This document shows positions 1 to 7,138 of a DNA stretch of 11,854 nt, one piece after another. The stretch lies in contig JAGYHM010000033.1 in the NCBI GenBank assembly GCA_018457305.1, positions 1 through 11,854 on the forward strand, written 5' to 3'. The notes under the pieces are model-generated. The model did not search any database. It was not told the origin of the DNA and saw only the letters and a program-made list of their open reading frames with translations. Source of the stretch: Fusobacterium sp. (GTDB lineage Bacteria; Fusobacteriota; Fusobacteriia; Fusobacteriales; Fusobacteriaceae). The position numbers and the translations under genes are program-made. Positions within the stretch are counted from its first letter, which is position 1; every line of letters begins with the position of its first letter.

Positions 1-16
1 GAGTAAAACTTTATAC

Positions 17-589
17 TTATAAAAAAAGGTCTTTATGGAAGTCAATTTTAGTAAACCATTTACTTCCAGGAGCAATCACTATTTTTTTATTTTCACCGTT
101 ATTTATAATTTTTTTTATTTTTTCTTTATCTTCTGTTGATGGATAAAGTTCCAATTCATATCTATTATCTTTTTCATCTATAAAGCTTAAAAGTTTTTCA
201 ACTTCATGTTTACTTTTATCATACTTAATTTTTTTATTATATACCCAAGAAAAAGAAGAAATATCATAACCTATTTTAGTTTTTGCTCCACTTAATAAAG
301 TCAAAAGGCTACTTCTCATATATCTATGTGGACAAAAACAAATATCAATTTTAATTTTTCTTAAATTTTTAACTAATTTTACAAAGGCTTTAAAGCCTCT
401 GTCTTTTTTCTTTTTATCATAGACAATAATTTCTTTAAGTTTAGGATTATTTTTTAAAATTTCCTTTCCTAACGGAGTTGTTAAAAAATAAATATTTGCA
501 TTTTTATATTTATCGGCTATTTTTGAGATAAGAGCAGTTGCTAAAACTATATCCCCTATAAAAGCCGTGTGAATTATTAAAATATTCAT
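17..589 (-). pseudogene. Glycosyltransferase family 9 (heptosyltransferase-like), C-terminally truncated
   Basis: The product resembles the N-terminal half of ADP-heptose:LPS heptosyltransferases (GT9), which add heptose to the LPS inner core at the cytoplasmic face of the inner membrane. The N-terminal Rossmann start is clear, with the conserved Gly12-Asp13 (IGD) loop, and near the end the sequence IAPGSKWFTK opens the second, nucleotide-sugar-binding domain. The frame then stops at about 190 residues, where the family usually runs 320-350, so the S/T-G-P-x-H motif is missing. Shifting one base in the four-A tract (positions 46-49) gives a frame open to the window edge, so a frameshift, a real decay event or a sequencing error are all possible. 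An ATG at 601 overlaps the upstream stop, but the ATG at 589 is preferred because GGGGA lies just before it and it starts with the family-typical MNILII. The gene is last in the visible operon. Confidence 0.75.
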
Positions 590-600
590 CTTATTCCCCA

Positions 601-1641
601 TTATAAACTTAAACTTTCTTCCAAAGCATTAACTATTTCATCTTCAATTCCTAAATTATATTCATCAAAATAAGGATTTTTATAATTTTCTTTACTATTA
701 TCTTTATCTGGAATTATATATTTTACATTTTCCTCTGAATAAATATTGAAAACTCCCCATCTAGTTGGGTGTTGAGTTTTTTTATTTGGATAAATAGCAA
801 CTATTTTTTTATTTAGTGCTCCAGCAATATGAGTAGGACCTGTTGAAGCTCCAAAATATACGTCTGCTTTTTCAATTATTCCTGCTGTATTCATTATGCT
901 TGAACCATTCGCAAAGATAAAAATATTTTCTTTTGAAATACTTTCTTTCAATTTTTCTGCTCTTTCTTCATCATTGATATGACAAGTGATTATAAGTCCT
1001 AATTTATTCCCATACTTCTCCAATATTCTACTTAGAATATTTACATATTCTTCATCTCTTAAATTTTTTGCAGAACCTCCAATAAATGGGTTTACAACTA
1101 AAATTTTATCGTATTTATCTAAATTATTTTCTTTAAAATATAAATTTGCTACCTCAATATTATTTTCACTTAAAACTAAATCAGTATTTATCTCAAAAGA
1201 TGCTCTAAATCTATTTGGATTTAATTTTTTTATTAAGTCTAAATTATATTCGGCTTCATTTTTTTTAGAAAAAGAACGCTTTTGCAAAACTCCCTTATTG
1301 TAAGTCAAAAATGAATTTGCTTTTGAAATAGGTCCTATTTTTGTTTTTGCCTTGCTTGCCTTTGCAAGTTCTGCAACATAATCATCATTATAAAGAGCAA
1401 TAAATACATCTGCCTTAAAGTATGCGATTTTTTCTAAAAATTCTGTTTTTGTAAAATCATCTATTTTAATAATTCTATCCACATAAGGTAAATTTCTCAC
1501 GATATCATAATTATATTTTCTAACTAAGACTATAATTTCAGCATGAGGATACATTCTTCTCAACATGTAAAAACTAGGTATTGATAAAATTAAATCTCCT
1601 ATTTTGTCTGTTCTTGAAACTAAAATCTTTTTAATTTCCAT
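601..1641 (-). CDS. ADP-heptose:LPS heptosyltransferase-like protein, GT9
   Basis: This 346-residue protein has the full family length. It begins with a Rossmann strand and the loop TDKIGD (residues 11-16, Asp16 the expected catalytic acid), followed by SIPSFYMLRRMYP, a typical GT9 helix. The C-terminal domain starts near VNPFIGGSAKN (183-193) and carries GASTGPTH (264-271), the sugar-nucleotide-binding signature. By family it transfers a heptose or related sugar to the LPS core in the cytoplasm before export; the acceptor cannot be read from sequence. Its start overlaps the end of the upstream GT2 gene by 22 bases, with GGAG inside that gene as ribosome site (10-base spacer), so the two are probably translationally coupled. 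It may be WaaC-like or WaaF-like; I cannot decide which. Family assignment is firm. Confidence 0.9.
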   Translation of the reverse strand: MEIKKILVSRTDKIGDLILSIPSFYMLRRMYPHAEIIVLVRKYNYDIVRNLPYVDRIIKIDDFTKTEFLEKIAYFKADVFIALYNDDYVAELAKASKAKTKIGPISKANSFLTYNKGVLQKRSFSKKNEAEYNLDLIKKLNPNRFRASFEINTDLVLSENNIEVANLYFKENNLDKYDKILVVNPFIGGSAKNLRDEEYVNILSRILEKYGNKLGLIITCHINDEERAEKLKESISKENIFIFANGSSIMNTAGIIEKADVYFGASTGPTHIAGALNKKIVAIYPNKKTQHPTRWGVFNIYSEENVKYIIPDKDNSKENYKNPYFDEYNLGIEDEIVNALEESLSL

Positions 1642-2420
1642 TTTTTTTCAACTCCATCTTTTATATAACTTTTATTTTTATAAATTTCCCTAAGCTTATA
1701 ATATTTAACCATTGTGTATAAAGAGCTTGTTGTTGCTAATAAAAAACCTTCCAGTCCATCTAAAAATCCTAATCTAAATATGTACATTCTGATAAATTTA
1801 TAAAATGGATTTAAAACTATTTGAAAAATATTAGACTTTTTATTTTTTTGATAGTATTCAATTGCACCTAAAGTAGTGTACTTATTAAACTTATTAAAAT
1901 AGTCTTCTAAATCCGAATAACTATGATGATAAATATATTCTTCAATTTTTGAAATTTTTAAATCTGTTTTAAATTCCTCATGAACATTTTTTTGATCAAA
2001 TCTACCAGCGTTTTTTTTGAATAATCTTATTCTGTAAGTATTACTCCAGCCACCATATTTTATTTTTTTTCCAAAACACACTGACATAAAATTTATCTCA
2101 AAAATTTCTCTATCACTTTTTGAATTATTTTTTACCTCTATAATTTTTTCTTTTAATTTAGGTGAAATTTCTTCGTCAGCATCTATATTTAAAATCCATT
2201 CAGAAGTAGAATATTCTATTGCTTTATTTCTTTGTGCTCCAAAACCAAGCCATTTTTGATAATAAAATTTTGCCTCATATTTTTTAGCAATCTCTTCTGT
2301 TTTATCAGTAGAACCACTGTCAACAATAACAATTTCATCTGCAAATTCTTTTACAGATTTTAATGTTCTTTCTAAATTTTTTTCTTCATTCAAAGTTATA
2401 ATAGCAACAGATAAAGTCAT
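1620..2420 (-). CDS. LPS-core family 2 glycosyltransferase (WaaE/KdtX-like)
   Basis: The product is a GT-A fold, family 2 glycosyltransferase of 266 residues. Visible motifs in order are IITLNEE (7-13), VDSGSTDKTEE (33-43), the metal- and nucleotide-binding DAD (80-82) within NIDADEEI, a GGW (123-125) and VHEEF (146-150). This is the pattern of the WaaE/LgtF group, which adds a glucose-type residue to an inner-core heptose at the cytoplasmic membrane; the precise sugar is inference. The C-terminal part (about 185-260) is basic and partly hydrophobic, suggesting peripheral membrane attachment. An upstream ATG at 2492 gives 24 extra residues unlike the family. The ATG at 2420 is chosen because AGAGGG lies 4 bases before it and the strand-1 sequence SVAIITLNEE follows at once. 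It is first in a minus-strand operon with two GT9 genes. Confidence 0.88.
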   Translation of the reverse strand: MTLSVAIITLNEEKNLERTLKSVKEFADEIVIVDSGSTDKTEEIAKKYEAKFYYQKWLGFGAQRNKAIEYSTSEWILNIDADEEISPKLKEKIIEVKNNSKSDREIFEINFMSVCFGKKIKYGGWSNTYRIRLFKKNAGRFDQKNVHEEFKTDLKISKIEEYIYHHSYSDLEDYFNKFNKYTTLGAIEYYQKNKKSNIFQIVLNPFYKFIRMYIFRLGFLDGLEGFLLATTSSLYTMVKYYKLREIYKNKSYIKDGVEKKWKLKRF

Positions 2421-2424
2421 AATA

Positions 2425-2430
2425 CCCTCT
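2425..2430 (-). promoter_or_regulatory. Ribosome binding site deciding the GT2 start
   Basis: AGAGGG on the minus strand sits 4 bases before the ATG at 2420. No comparable site precedes the longer in-frame ATG at 2492, so this site supports the shorter 266-residue product. Confidence 0.65.
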
Positions 2431-2451
2431 TTTGATTTTTCTCTTAAATTT

Positions 2452-2481
2452 ATTTTATTCTTAATTTTAACAAAAATACAA
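2452..2481 (-). promoter_or_regulatory. Candidate promoter for the glycosyltransferase operon
   Basis: On the minus strand TTGTAT (2476-2481) and TAAAAT (2452-2457) are separated by 18 bases, giving a predicted start near 2445 and a leader of about 25 bases to the ATG at 2420. The region is so AT-rich that chance matches are easy. The position is sensible, but the boxes are not strong. Confidence 0.4.
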
Positions 2482-2494
2482 CTAAAATACAACT
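2473..2494. repeat. Perfect 11-bp tandem repeat over the operon -35 region
   Basis: AAAATACAACT (plus strand) occurs at 2473-2483 and again at 2484-2494 without a mismatch. The period is about one helical turn, so both copies face the same side of DNA. The copy nearer the operon contains the proposed -35 hexamer and the farther copy duplicates it 11 bases upstream. It could be a paired operator, or a simple slippage duplication. Confidence 0.6.
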
Positions 2495-2545
2495 TAAAAA
2501 AATTTATATAAAAAAAAAATAATGGTAAAAAAATCTAAAATTTGC

Positions 2546-2551
2546 TACAAT
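2546..2551 (+). promoter_or_regulatory. Extended -10 promoter for the O-antigen ligase-like gene
   Basis: TACAAT preceded by TGC forms an extended -10 element (TGnTACAAT). It would start transcription near 2558, about 35 bases before the TTG start codon. The -35 position (TGGTAA, about 2523-2528) is weak, as is common with extended -10 promoters. It points away from the minus-strand glycosyltransferase promoter in the same 172-base gap. Confidence 0.5.
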
Positions 2552-2579
2552 TTAAAAGCTTACATATATAATCTTAATC

Positions 2580-2584
2580 GGAGG
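2580..2584 (+). promoter_or_regulatory. Strong ribosome site supporting a TTG start
   Basis: GGAGG lies 8 bases before TTG at 2593, an ideal spacing. No ATG in the right frame occurs near this site, so initiation at TTG is the best reading. Confidence 0.75.
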
Positions 2585-2592
2585 AAATTATT

Positions 2593-3858
2593 TTGACTAG
2601 TTTATCAGAAAAAAATCTAAAAAATAAAATCTTAGTAGCAATATTTTTTTTATATGGGATAAGTATTTTTACTTCAAAATTTGGAATTAGTTTATTTGGT
2701 GGCTCATTAGCTTTAATTTCAATTTTTTCTTTTACTAAGATGAGAGAAGAGTTTATTATAGAAAAGAGTATAGACTACAAAAATATTTTATATCTTTCTT
2801 TTTTTATATTTGTTTTAGGAATAATTTTCCAATATTTTTCCTTAGGAGGAATAAAAAGTTCAAGTGTCTTTTTTTATAGAACTTATTTTCTTTTAATTTT
2901 ACCCTTTACTATCTATTTTCTTAATAAGTACAACTTTATAAAATATTTATTTAAAATAATGGAACTAGCTCTTTTTATGGCTATTCTAAAAAGTTTCTAT
3001 AACTTCTATTATGTCTATAATTTAAAGTATGAGTATTGGATTAGAGTAACTAGTTTTTTTGATATAATGAGATGGGGTATAGTTTTAGTAATAGGACTAT
3101 TATTTGTCTTAGCTAGATTAGATATTAATCTAAAAAAAGAAAATATTTTTTCATGGATAGTTTTTTTTAGTGGAATAATTAGTTTAGTCTTAAATAACTC
3201 AAGGGGTCCTTTTTTATCTTTTATTTTAGCTTCTTTATTTTATGTAATTATTAGCAAAAAATTTAAAGTGGGGCTATCTATTCTTTTAATAAGTGCCTTT
3301 CTTTCATTTGGAGTTTCTAAGTATAACTCTAATATTATAAAAAATTTTATTACTAGAATAGTAAGTATCAATGAGAGTAAGCACGGTGGTAATGCTGCTA
3401 GAATATTTATGTGGAATGAAAGTTTAAATTTTATGACCCAAGCTTCTAAAAATAATAAAAAATTATTTTTATTTGGAACTGGTTTAGATAGCTCTAGGAT
3501 GAAAAGAAGAAGTGAAGTTTTCCAAAATTATTTGCAAAATAAAAAAGAATATGAAAATTTAAGTGAAGATGTTAAACGTGGAGTTTCTTTTATGGACGCC
3601 CATAATTGCTATTTAAATAGATATTTAGAAACAGGGGTCTTATATACGTTCATCTATTATTTATCCTTACTTTTTATTATCTTTAAGGTCTTTAAAAATT
3701 ATATAGCTACCAAAAATAATTATGTTTTAGCTTCTCTATCTGTTGTATTAGCTTATGCTTTTTGTGGAATTTTTTATGGTTATCCAGCTCCTTATGAAAC
3801 TTTTACTTTTATGTTTCTTTTGAGTTTGGGGTTGATTAAAAATAATCTTGAAAAATAA
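2593..3858 (+). CDS. waaL: O-antigen ligase/polymerase-like membrane protein (WaaL/Wzy_C type)
   Basis: A 421-residue polytopic inner-membrane protein with roughly ten to twelve hydrophobic segments (for example near 13-47, 64-84, 94-110, 160-176, 185-200, 206-220, 226-240, 350-367, 378-411). A large polar loop runs from about 245 to 345 and should face the periplasm. In the loop and its flanks are SRGPF (203-207, Arg204) and AHNCYLNRYLETG (336-348, His337), matching the conserved Arg and the HN-x-YL-x(n)-E-G signature of the O-antigen ligase family. That family joins undecaprenyl-linked glycan to lipid A-core. A Wzy-type polymerase belongs to the same superfamily and cannot be excluded; the neighbouring core transferases favour a ligase. 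Translation starts at TTG with GGAGG 8 bases upstream. The gene is transcribed divergently from the glycosyltransferase operon. Confidence 0.78.
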   Translation: MTSLSEKNLKNKILVAIFFLYGISIFTSKFGISLFGGSLALISIFSFTKMREEFIIEKSIDYKNILYLSFFIFVLGIIFQYFSLGGIKSSSVFFYRTYFLLILPFTIYFLNKYNFIKYLFKIMELALFMAILKSFYNFYYVYNLKYEYWIRVTSFFDIMRWGIVLVIGLLFVLARLDINLKKENIFSWIVFFSGIISLVLNNSRGPFLSFILASLFYVIISKKFKVGLSILLISAFLSFGVSKYNSNIIKNFITRIVSINESKHGGNAARIFMWNESLNFMTQASKNNKKLFLFGTGLDSSRMKRRSEVFQNYLQNKKEYENLSEDVKRGVSFMDAHNCYLNRYLETGVLYTFIYYLSLLFIIFKVFKNYIATKNNYVLASLSVVLAYAFCGIFYGYPAPYETFTFMFLLSLGLIKNNLEK

Positions 3859-3885
3859 AATTTTTCTCAATTAGAATTTAATTAC

Positions 3886-3919
3886 TTAAATAAAGCGAGC
3901 AAGCTAAGATTTATTTTAA
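3886..3919 (+). terminator. Weak hairpin after the O-antigen ligase-like gene
   Basis: TTAAATAAA (3886-3894) can pair with TTTATTTTAA (3910-3919) with one bulge, and the loop contains GCGAGCAAGC, one of the few GC-rich stretches in the gap. A T-rich stretch (3922-3930) follows after five A's. The stem is almost all A-T, so it is a poor intrinsic terminator, but no better one is visible. GCGAGCA also matches a box of the GC-rich repeat family found further on and may be a remnant. Confidence 0.3.
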
Positions 3920-3928
3920 AAATTTTTC

Positions 3929-3956
3929 TTGAATATTTTATTTTATTTGATATACT
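3929..3956 (+). promoter_or_regulatory. Promoter of the histidine-degradation cluster
   Basis: TTGAAT (3929-3934) and TATACT (3951-3956) are spaced by 16 bases, and TGA directly before the -10 gives an extended -10 element. The predicted start near 3963 leaves a leader of about 90 bases before ftcD. This is the best plus-strand promoter between 3859 and 4052. Confidence 0.65.
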
Positions 3957-3965
3957 GTCAGTATA
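3951..3965. promoter_or_regulatory. Candidate operator: 15-bp palindrome on the -10 box
   Basis: TATACTG-T-CAGTATA is a perfect inverted repeat of 7-bp arms around one base. It starts exactly at the -10 hexamer and reaches the predicted transcription start. A repressor dimer bound there would block RNA polymerase. No regulator gene is in the window, so the binding protein is unknown. Confidence 0.55.
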
Positions 3966-4052
3966 AGTTTAATTATATATTTTTTAAGTACTTTTTAAAG
4001 TGATTTTAAAAATATAAATAGTTAATAATATTTTTAAAGGAGGAAAAATTAA

Positions 4053-4949
4053 ATGGCAAAAATAGTTGAATGTGTACCAAATTTTAGTGAAGGGAAAGAT
4101 TTAGAAAAAATTGAAAAAATCGTAGCACCTTTCAAAAATAATTCTAAAATTGAATTGTTAGGTGTAGAACCTGATAAAGATTATAATAGAACTGTTGTAA
4201 CTGTAATGGGGGATCCAGATGAAGTTAAAAAAGCAGTTATAGCATCTATCGGACTTGCAACAGAACTTATAGATATGAACTCTCATAAAGGTGAACATAA
4301 AAGAATGGGAGCAACAGATGTTGTGCCTTTCATTCCTATAAAAGAAATGACAGTTGAAGAATGTAACGAAATCTCAAGAGAAGTTGCAAAAGCAGTTTGG
4401 GAGCAATTCAAACTTCCAGTATTCTTATATGAAGATACAGCAACTGCTCCAAACAGAGTATCTCTTCCATCTATAAGAAAGGGAGAATATGAAGGAATGG
4501 CAGAAAAAATGAAATTAGAAGAATGGGCTCCTGATTTTGGAGAAAGAGCACCTCATCCTACAGCTGGAGTGACTGCAATAGGTTGTAGAATGCCTTTAGT
4601 TGCATTTAACATAAACTTAGATACAGACAATGTTGAAATTGCTAAAAATATAGCAAAAGCAATTAGATTCTCAAGTGGAGGATTTAAACATATTCAAGCA
4701 GGACCTGCTGAAATTAAAGAAAAAGGAATTGTACAAGTTACAATGAACATTAAAGATTTTACAAAAAATCCTATTTACAGAATTTTTGAAACAGTTAAAA
4801 TGGAAGCAAAAAGATATGGTGTTAATGTAACTGGAAGCGAAATTATTGGAGCTGTTCCTATGGCTGCATTAACTCAATCATTAGAATATTATTTAGGTCT
4901 TGAAGATTTTGATGAATCAAAAGTATTAGAAACAAAACTTATAAAATAA
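4053..4949 (+). CDS. ftcD: Glutamate formimidoyltransferase
   Basis: This cytoplasmic enzyme moves the formimino group of N-formimino-L-glutamate to tetrahydrofolate, yielding glutamate and 5-formimino-THF. The 298-residue chain matches the stand-alone bacterial form: it begins KIVECVPNFSEG (3-14), the family N-terminal motif, and has HKGEHKRMGATDVVPF (78-93), where His82 corresponds to the catalytic histidine of the mammalian transferase domain. APHPTAGVTAIGCR (about 170-184) and the GGFKHIQAG segment are also typical. The cyclodeaminase domain fused in mammals is absent and is supplied by fchA two genes on. AAAGGAGG lies 9 bases before the ATG. It is the first gene of the hut cluster, behind the palindrome-bearing promoter. 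A terminator lies between it and hutI, so its expression may be partly separate. Confidence 0.95.
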   Translation: MAKIVECVPNFSEGKDLEKIEKIVAPFKNNSKIELLGVEPDKDYNRTVVTVMGDPDEVKKAVIASIGLATELIDMNSHKGEHKRMGATDVVPFIPIKEMTVEECNEISREVAKAVWEQFKLPVFLYEDTATAPNRVSLPSIRKGEYEGMAEKMKLEEWAPDFGERAPHPTAGVTAIGCRMPLVAFNINLDTDNVEIAKNIAKAIRFSSGGFKHIQAGPAEIKEKGIVQVTMNIKDFTKNPIYRIFETVKMEAKRYGVNVTGSEIIGAVPMAALTQSLEYYLGLEDFDESKVLETKLIK

Positions 4950-5025
4950 TTTATTATGATATAGGGGCTATTATATTTCTAAATAAAATTTCCCCACATA
5001 AATAAATTTATAATTTTTTTGTTTT

Positions 5026-5078
5026 GGCTCGCTACGGGCTAATGCCCTGCTCGCGGGTGGCGACGGAGTGCCGTCGCC
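5026..5078 (-). repeat. GC-rich two-hairpin repeat, copy 1
   Basis: Between ftcD and hutI the sequence turns abruptly GC-rich. It holds GGCTCGCTACG, a small hairpin GGGC-TAAT-GCCC (5036-5047), TGCTCGC (5048-5054), and a perfect 8-bp stem GGCGACGG-AGTG-CCGTCGCC (5059-5078). The order and boxes match the copies at 7188, 7278 and 8828, but both stems have their own sequence. If GGCGA..GAGCC is taken as the forward direction, this copy lies on the minus strand, against the flanking genes. No coding frame is apparent. Confidence 0.75.
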
Positions 5079-5101
5079 TCACACTTAAAAAAATTATATT
5101 T

Positions 5102-5131
5102 AAGGGGCTGTTTCAACAGTCCCTTCTTTAT
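5102..5131 (+). terminator. Intrinsic terminator between ftcD and hutI
   Basis: AAGGGGCTGT (5102-5111) pairs with ACAGTCCCTT (5116-5125) through ten pairs including one G-U, closing a 4-base loop, and CTTTATT follows. The T tract is interrupted, so termination may be partial. It is 48 bases before the hutI start, and I see no convincing promoter in the remaining space. Partial read-through or attenuation is therefore the simplest way for hutI to be expressed. Confidence 0.7.
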
Positions 5132-5172
5132 TAAAATAAAAATAAAGTAGAAATAAAAAAGGAGGGTAGACG

Positions 5173-6408
5173 ATGGTAGATTTAATATTATATAACATAG
5201 GGCAACTAATAACTTCAAAAGAATTAGATGACAGCAAAAGAATGGATAATATTGAAGTTTTAGAAAATGCTTATGTCGTTATAGAAAATGATAAAATTCT
5301 TGCAGTGGGAGAGGGAGATGTTCCAAAAGAATATTTAGTCCCAACTGCAGAAATGGTAAACTTAGAAGGGAAATTAGTAACACCGGGACTTATAGATTCA
5401 CATACACATTTAGTTCATGGAGGTTCAAGAGAAAATGAATTTGCTATGAAAATAGCAGGTGTTCCTTATTTAGATATTCTTGCAGCAGGTGGAGGAATAT
5501 TAAGTTCTTTAACTTCTACAAGAAAAGCAACTCATCAAGAGTTAATAGATAAAACTTTAAAAAGTTTAAAATATATGCTTGAATTAGGTGTTACAACTGT
5601 TGAAGCAAAAAGTGGTTACGGTCTTAATTTAGAAAATGAATTAAAACAATTAGAAGTAACTCAAATGTTAGGCTATTTGCAACCAGTTACATTAGTTTCA
5701 ACATTTATGGCTGCTCATGCAGTTCCACCTGAATACAAAGAAAATAGAGAAGCATATATAGAAGAAGTTATAAAAATGCTGCCAATAGTTAAAGAAAGAA
5801 ATTTAGCAGAATTTTGTGATATTTTCTGTGAAGATAAAGTTTTCTCTGTGGAAGAAAGTAGAAAAATTTTATCTGCAGCTAAAGAGTTAGGATTTAAGTT
5901 AAAAATTCATGCCGACGAAATTGTTTCTTTAGGTGGAGTTGAACTTGCAGCAGAACTTGGTGCAACAACAGCAGAACATTTAATGAAAATAACTGACGAT
6001 GGAATAAAAGCTTTGGCTAATAGTAATGTAGTGGCAGATTTATTGCCTGCAACTTCATTCAATTTAATGGAACACTATGCTCCGGGAAGAAAAATGATAG
6101 ATGCTGGAATACAAGTTGCTTTATCAACAGATTATAACCCTGGTTCTTGTCCATCAGAAAATTTACAATTTGTTATGCATTTAGGAGCAGCACATGTAAA
6201 AATGACTCCTATTGAAGTATTCAAATCTGTAACTATAAATGCAGCAAAAGCTGTTGATAGACAAAACGAAATCGGTTCAATAGAAGTTGGTAAAAAAGCA
6301 GATATCGCAGTATTTGACGTCCCAAACATGGATTATTTCTTATATCATTTTGGGGTTAATCATACTGAGAGAGTTTATAAAAATGGAAAATTAGTTTTTA
6401 AAAGATAA
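5173..6408 (+). CDS. hutI: Imidazolonepropionase
   Basis: The enzyme hydrolyses 4-imidazolone-5-propionate to N-formimino-L-glutamate, the third step of histidine degradation, in the cytoplasm. At 411 residues it has the usual length. It is an amidohydrolase-fold protein with a small beta domain at both ends around a metal-dependent barrel. Metal ligands are visible as His77 and His79 (DSHTHLVHGG), His246 (KIHADE) and Asp320 (STDYNPGS). Other family hallmarks are EAKSGYGL (144-151), MAAHAVP (179-185) and SENLQFVM (328-335). GGAGGG sits 6 bases before the ATG. Its product is the substrate of FtcD encoded just upstream. The stop codon is followed within two bases by a GC-rich repeat copy. There is an internal terminator upstream, so how it is transcribed is uncertain. 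Confidence 0.96.
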   Translation: MVDLILYNIGQLITSKELDDSKRMDNIEVLENAYVVIENDKILAVGEGDVPKEYLVPTAEMVNLEGKLVTPGLIDSHTHLVHGGSRENEFAMKIAGVPYLDILAAGGGILSSLTSTRKATHQELIDKTLKSLKYMLELGVTTVEAKSGYGLNLENELKQLEVTQMLGYLQPVTLVSTFMAAHAVPPEYKENREAYIEEVIKMLPIVKERNLAEFCDIFCEDKVFSVEESRKILSAAKELGFKLKIHADEIVSLGGVELAAELGATTAEHLMKITDDGIKALANSNVVADLLPATSFNLMEHYAPGRKMIDAGIQVALSTDYNPGSCPSENLQFVMHLGAAHVKMTPIEVFKSVTINAAKAVDRQNEIGSIEVGKKADIAVFDVPNMDYFLYHFGVNHTERVYKNGKLVFKR

Positions 6409-6410
6409 AA

Positions 6411-6434
6411 GGCGACCAGCGAAGCGAACGAGCC
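6411..6434 (+). repeat. GC-rich repeat, short copy 2
   Basis: Two bases after the hutI stop is GGCGACCAGCGAAGCG followed by AACGAGCC. It matches the reverse complement of the 8828-8851 part of copy 5 at all but a few positions and contains the mini-hairpin GCGAAGC (6419-6425). The larger stem present in the other copies is missing, so this is either a minimal unit or a trimmed one. It lies in the 75-base hutI-fchA gap. Confidence 0.65.
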
Positions 6435-6483
6435 AAAAAAGTAGTATTAAATAATTAAAATAAAAAATATTAGGAGGAATAAA

Positions 6484-7122
6484 ATGAAATTAGTAGAAAT
6501 GGATTTAATTAAATTTTTAGACACAGTTGATTCTGACTCACCTGCACCTGGTGGAGGTTCAGTAGCAGCTTTAGCTTCTTCATTAGGAGTAAGTTTATCA
6601 AGAATGGTTGCTTATTTAAGTTTTGGAAAGAAAAAATATGAAGCATTAGCAGATGATGTTAAGACTGGATTTGTTAAAAACTTTGATGAATTATTAAAAA
6701 TTAAAGATGAATTAAATGCTTTAATTGATAAAGACTCAGAAGCATACAATACTGTTATGGCAGCATTCAAATTACCAAAAGAAACTGATGAAGAAAAAGC
6801 AGTAAGAAGTGCTGAAATTCAAAGATGTACAAAACTTGCTATTCAAACTCCTTATGATATAGTTGTATTGTCTGGGAAAGCAATTTCTCTTTTAGGAACT
6901 ATATTAGATAATGGAAACCAAAATGCAATCACTGACATTGGAGTAGGAACAATGCTTCTTATGACAGGACTTGAAGGTGGAATTTTAAATGTAAAAGTAA
7001 ATCTTTCTTCTATTAAAGATGAAGAATATATTGCAAAAATAAGTTCTGAAATTTCAAAAATCAGAGATGAAGCAGAAAAAGAAAAAGTAAGAATAATGGA
7101 AATTGTAAACGCAGCTTTATAA
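6484..7122 (+). CDS. fchA: Formimidotetrahydrofolate cyclodeaminase
   Basis: The 212-residue protein is a stand-alone cyclodeaminase that converts 5-formimino-THF to 5,10-methenyl-THF and ammonia, feeding the one-carbon pool from histidine. The N-terminal signature SPAPGGGSVAALASSLG (19-35) is the glycine-rich folate-contact motif of the family, and the rest is helical, as expected for this all-alpha enzyme. Length agrees with the family. AGGAGG stands 6 bases before the ATG. It is the third gene of the cluster, after ftcD and hutI, and takes the product of FtcD. Having the transferase and deaminase as separate genes is the usual bacterial arrangement, in contrast to the fused animal enzyme. 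A strong terminator follows 16 bases after the stop. Confidence 0.94.
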   Translation: MKLVEMDLIKFLDTVDSDSPAPGGGSVAALASSLGVSLSRMVAYLSFGKKKYEALADDVKTGFVKNFDELLKIKDELNALIDKDSEAYNTVMAAFKLPKETDEEKAVRSAEIQRCTKLAIQTPYDIVVLSGKAISLLGTILDNGNQNAITDIGVGTMLLMTGLEGGILNVKVNLSSIKDEEYIAKISSEISKIRDEAEKEKVRIMEIVNAAL

Positions 7123-7138
7123 GAAAATTTCAAATAAA

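Noticed and set aside
986..1303. Plus-strand open frame of 105 codons inside the second GT9 gene
   Set aside because: It is antisense to a well-supported full-length glycosyltransferase, has no ribosome site, and its Phe/Leu/Ser-rich composition is that expected of antisense AT-rich coding sequence.
3977..4016. A/T-only inverted repeats in the ftcD leader as a riboswitch
   Set aside because: Pairing is between runs of A and T, including a short AAGTACTT palindrome, and can be found by chance anywhere in this composition. No known riboswitch core is visible.
4950..5010. GGGG and CCCC blocks around an AT-rich loop just after ftcD as a terminator
   Set aside because: The two 4-base blocks are about 25 bases apart with a poorly paired interior. 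The hairpin at 5102-5131 is much better.
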